Source: Candidatus Limnocylindrales bacterium
GTDB lineage: Bacteria; Chloroflexota; Limnocylindria; Limnocylindrales; CSP1-4
DNA length: 6,257 nt
NCBI GenBank assembly: GCA_030647575.1
Contig: JAUSJS010000078.1
Location: 1-6,257 of the forward strand
Direction of reading: 5' to 3'
This document shows, piece by piece, positions 5,743 to 6,257 of this stretch (position 1 is its first letter; each line of letters starts with the position of its first letter). Under the pieces are notes generated by a model, which saw only the letters and a program-made list of their open reading frames with translations, made no database searches and was not told the DNA's origin. Both the position numbers and the translations under genes were made by a program.

Positions 5743-5994
5743 ATGGCGACGTTCATGGATGTCCATAGCGGGTTCGTCGGTGTGACGGCCCAGCAGCTCA
5801 AGGAAGCCCACGAGCGGGATCTCGCGATCGAGAAGGACGAGGGTGCCCACTTCGAGCGCGCCTGGCTCGACCCCGAGATCGGCAAGGTGTTCTGCCTGTC
5901 GACCGCCCCGACCAAGGAGGCCGTCATGCGCATCCACGAGCGCGCCGGCCATCCGACGGCCGAGGTCTACGAACTTTCAGTGGAGGTGGCGTGA
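5743..5994 (+). CDS. DUF4242 family small protein (SCO4226-like)
   Basis: This is an 83-residue soluble protein with the pattern of the DUF4242 family: a start rich in beta residues, then VTAQQLKEAHERDLAIEKDEG, a WLDPEIGKVFCLSTAP core and a VMRIHERAGHPTAEVYEL end. The family has a small ferredoxin-like fold. One Streptomyces member, SCO4226, is described as nickel-binding, but the general function is not established, and binding of metal here is only a possibility (His and Cys residues are present). The ATG at 5743 has a GGAGG site (5731-5735) with a 7-base spacer, the best start available. Its stop shares a base with the ATG of the next gene, so the two are almost certainly co-translated. 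The 139-base spacer upstream suggests its own promoter or leader. Confidence 0.82.
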   Translation: MATFMDVHSGFVGVTAQQLKEAHERDLAIEKDEGAHFERAWLDPEIGKVFCLSTAPTKEAVMRIHERAGHPTAEVYELSVEVA

Positions 5995-6257
5995 TGCGAC
6001 GGATCATCAGTACGGGTGCGCTCGGCGGAGCGCTCCTCATGGTCACGGCGACGGCGGTGGCGGCCCACGACCCGACATGCGCGGACTTCGACGCGCTCGG
6101 GATCGTCGTCCACGGCCAGCACGTCGTCCGCGACTACGTCACGGGAGGCGAGCTCGTCGGTTGGCCGCCGGCGGGCGGGGCGGTCGGTGCCGCCGTCGCG
6201 GGATCCGGCGCGGCCGTTCCCGGCGGGCCCGGTCCGGGCTTCCACTTCCCCAACGGC
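5994..6257 (+). CDS. Small secreted protein of unknown function, cut by window edge
   Basis: The 88 codons visible run without a stop to the right edge. The N-terminus is a clear Sec signal peptide: basic MRRII, a hydrophobic stretch (about 8-22) and an AVAA cleavage region, so the mature chain begins around residues 24-25 (AHDPTC or HDPTC). The exported part has one cysteine (Cys29), a VVHGQHVVRDYV segment (38-49) and then a Gly/Ala/Pro-rich stretch ending in GGPGPGFHFPNG. I recognise this as the look of small hypothetical exported proteins of high-GC bacteria, without a known role. The ATG overlaps the stop of the DUF4242 gene in TGATG and has its own GGAGG site at 5982-5986, seven bases upstream, indicating translational coupling. 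The missing C-terminus could change the interpretation. Confidence 0.75.
   Translation, partial: MRRIISTGALGGALLMVTATAVAAHDPTCADFDALGIVVHGQHVVRDYVTGGELVGWPPAGGAVGAAVAGSGAAVPGGPGPGFHFPNG

Overview
This is a 6.3-kb piece of a high-GC bacterial chromosome. The proteins point to a free-living, Gram-positive-like or Chloroflexota-type organism. The clues are a Tat-exported lipoprotein with a long Ala/Ser/Pro linker, a DUF4242 protein followed by a small secreted protein, strong GGAGG ribosome binding sites and frequent GTG starts. I lean towards an uncultured Chloroflexota (Limnocylindria-like) lineage, with an actinobacterium as the alternative. This is inferred from protein style only.

Left part, minus strand (1-1797): the start of a sugar ABC importer operon. 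The solute-binding lipoprotein gene is read first. It is followed, after a 47-base gap holding a strong hairpin, by the first 123 codons of a MalF/UgpA-type permease that runs off the left edge. A second, perfect 15-bp inverted repeat lies inside the first codons of the permease.

Centre, plus strand (2017-3898): a DeoR-family repressor gene, divergent from the transporter, overlaps by 11 bases a gene for galactose-1-phosphate uridylyltransferase (galT). The 219-base region between the divergent genes carries an A/T-rich promoter-like island and repeated short motifs that could be DeoR operators. Together these look like an uptake and catabolism locus for galactose or a galactoside, controlled by a sugar-phosphate-responsive repressor. 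No galK, galE or glycosidase lies inside the window.

Right part, plus strand (3899-6257): a roughly 290-base gene-free stretch with several small inverted repeats comes first. A complete argininosuccinate lyase gene (argH) follows, alone and without other arginine genes beside it. Next is a 139-base spacer dense in an RTCGGT half-site motif, then a small DUF4242 gene translationally coupled to a small exported protein that is cut off by the right edge.

The genes themselves are ordinary, and I see no CRISPR, mobile element, RNA gene or clearly new system. The features most worth a second look are the two hairpins at the binding-protein/permease junction, the repeated motifs in the divergent promoter region, and the RTCGGT cluster before the DUF4242 gene.
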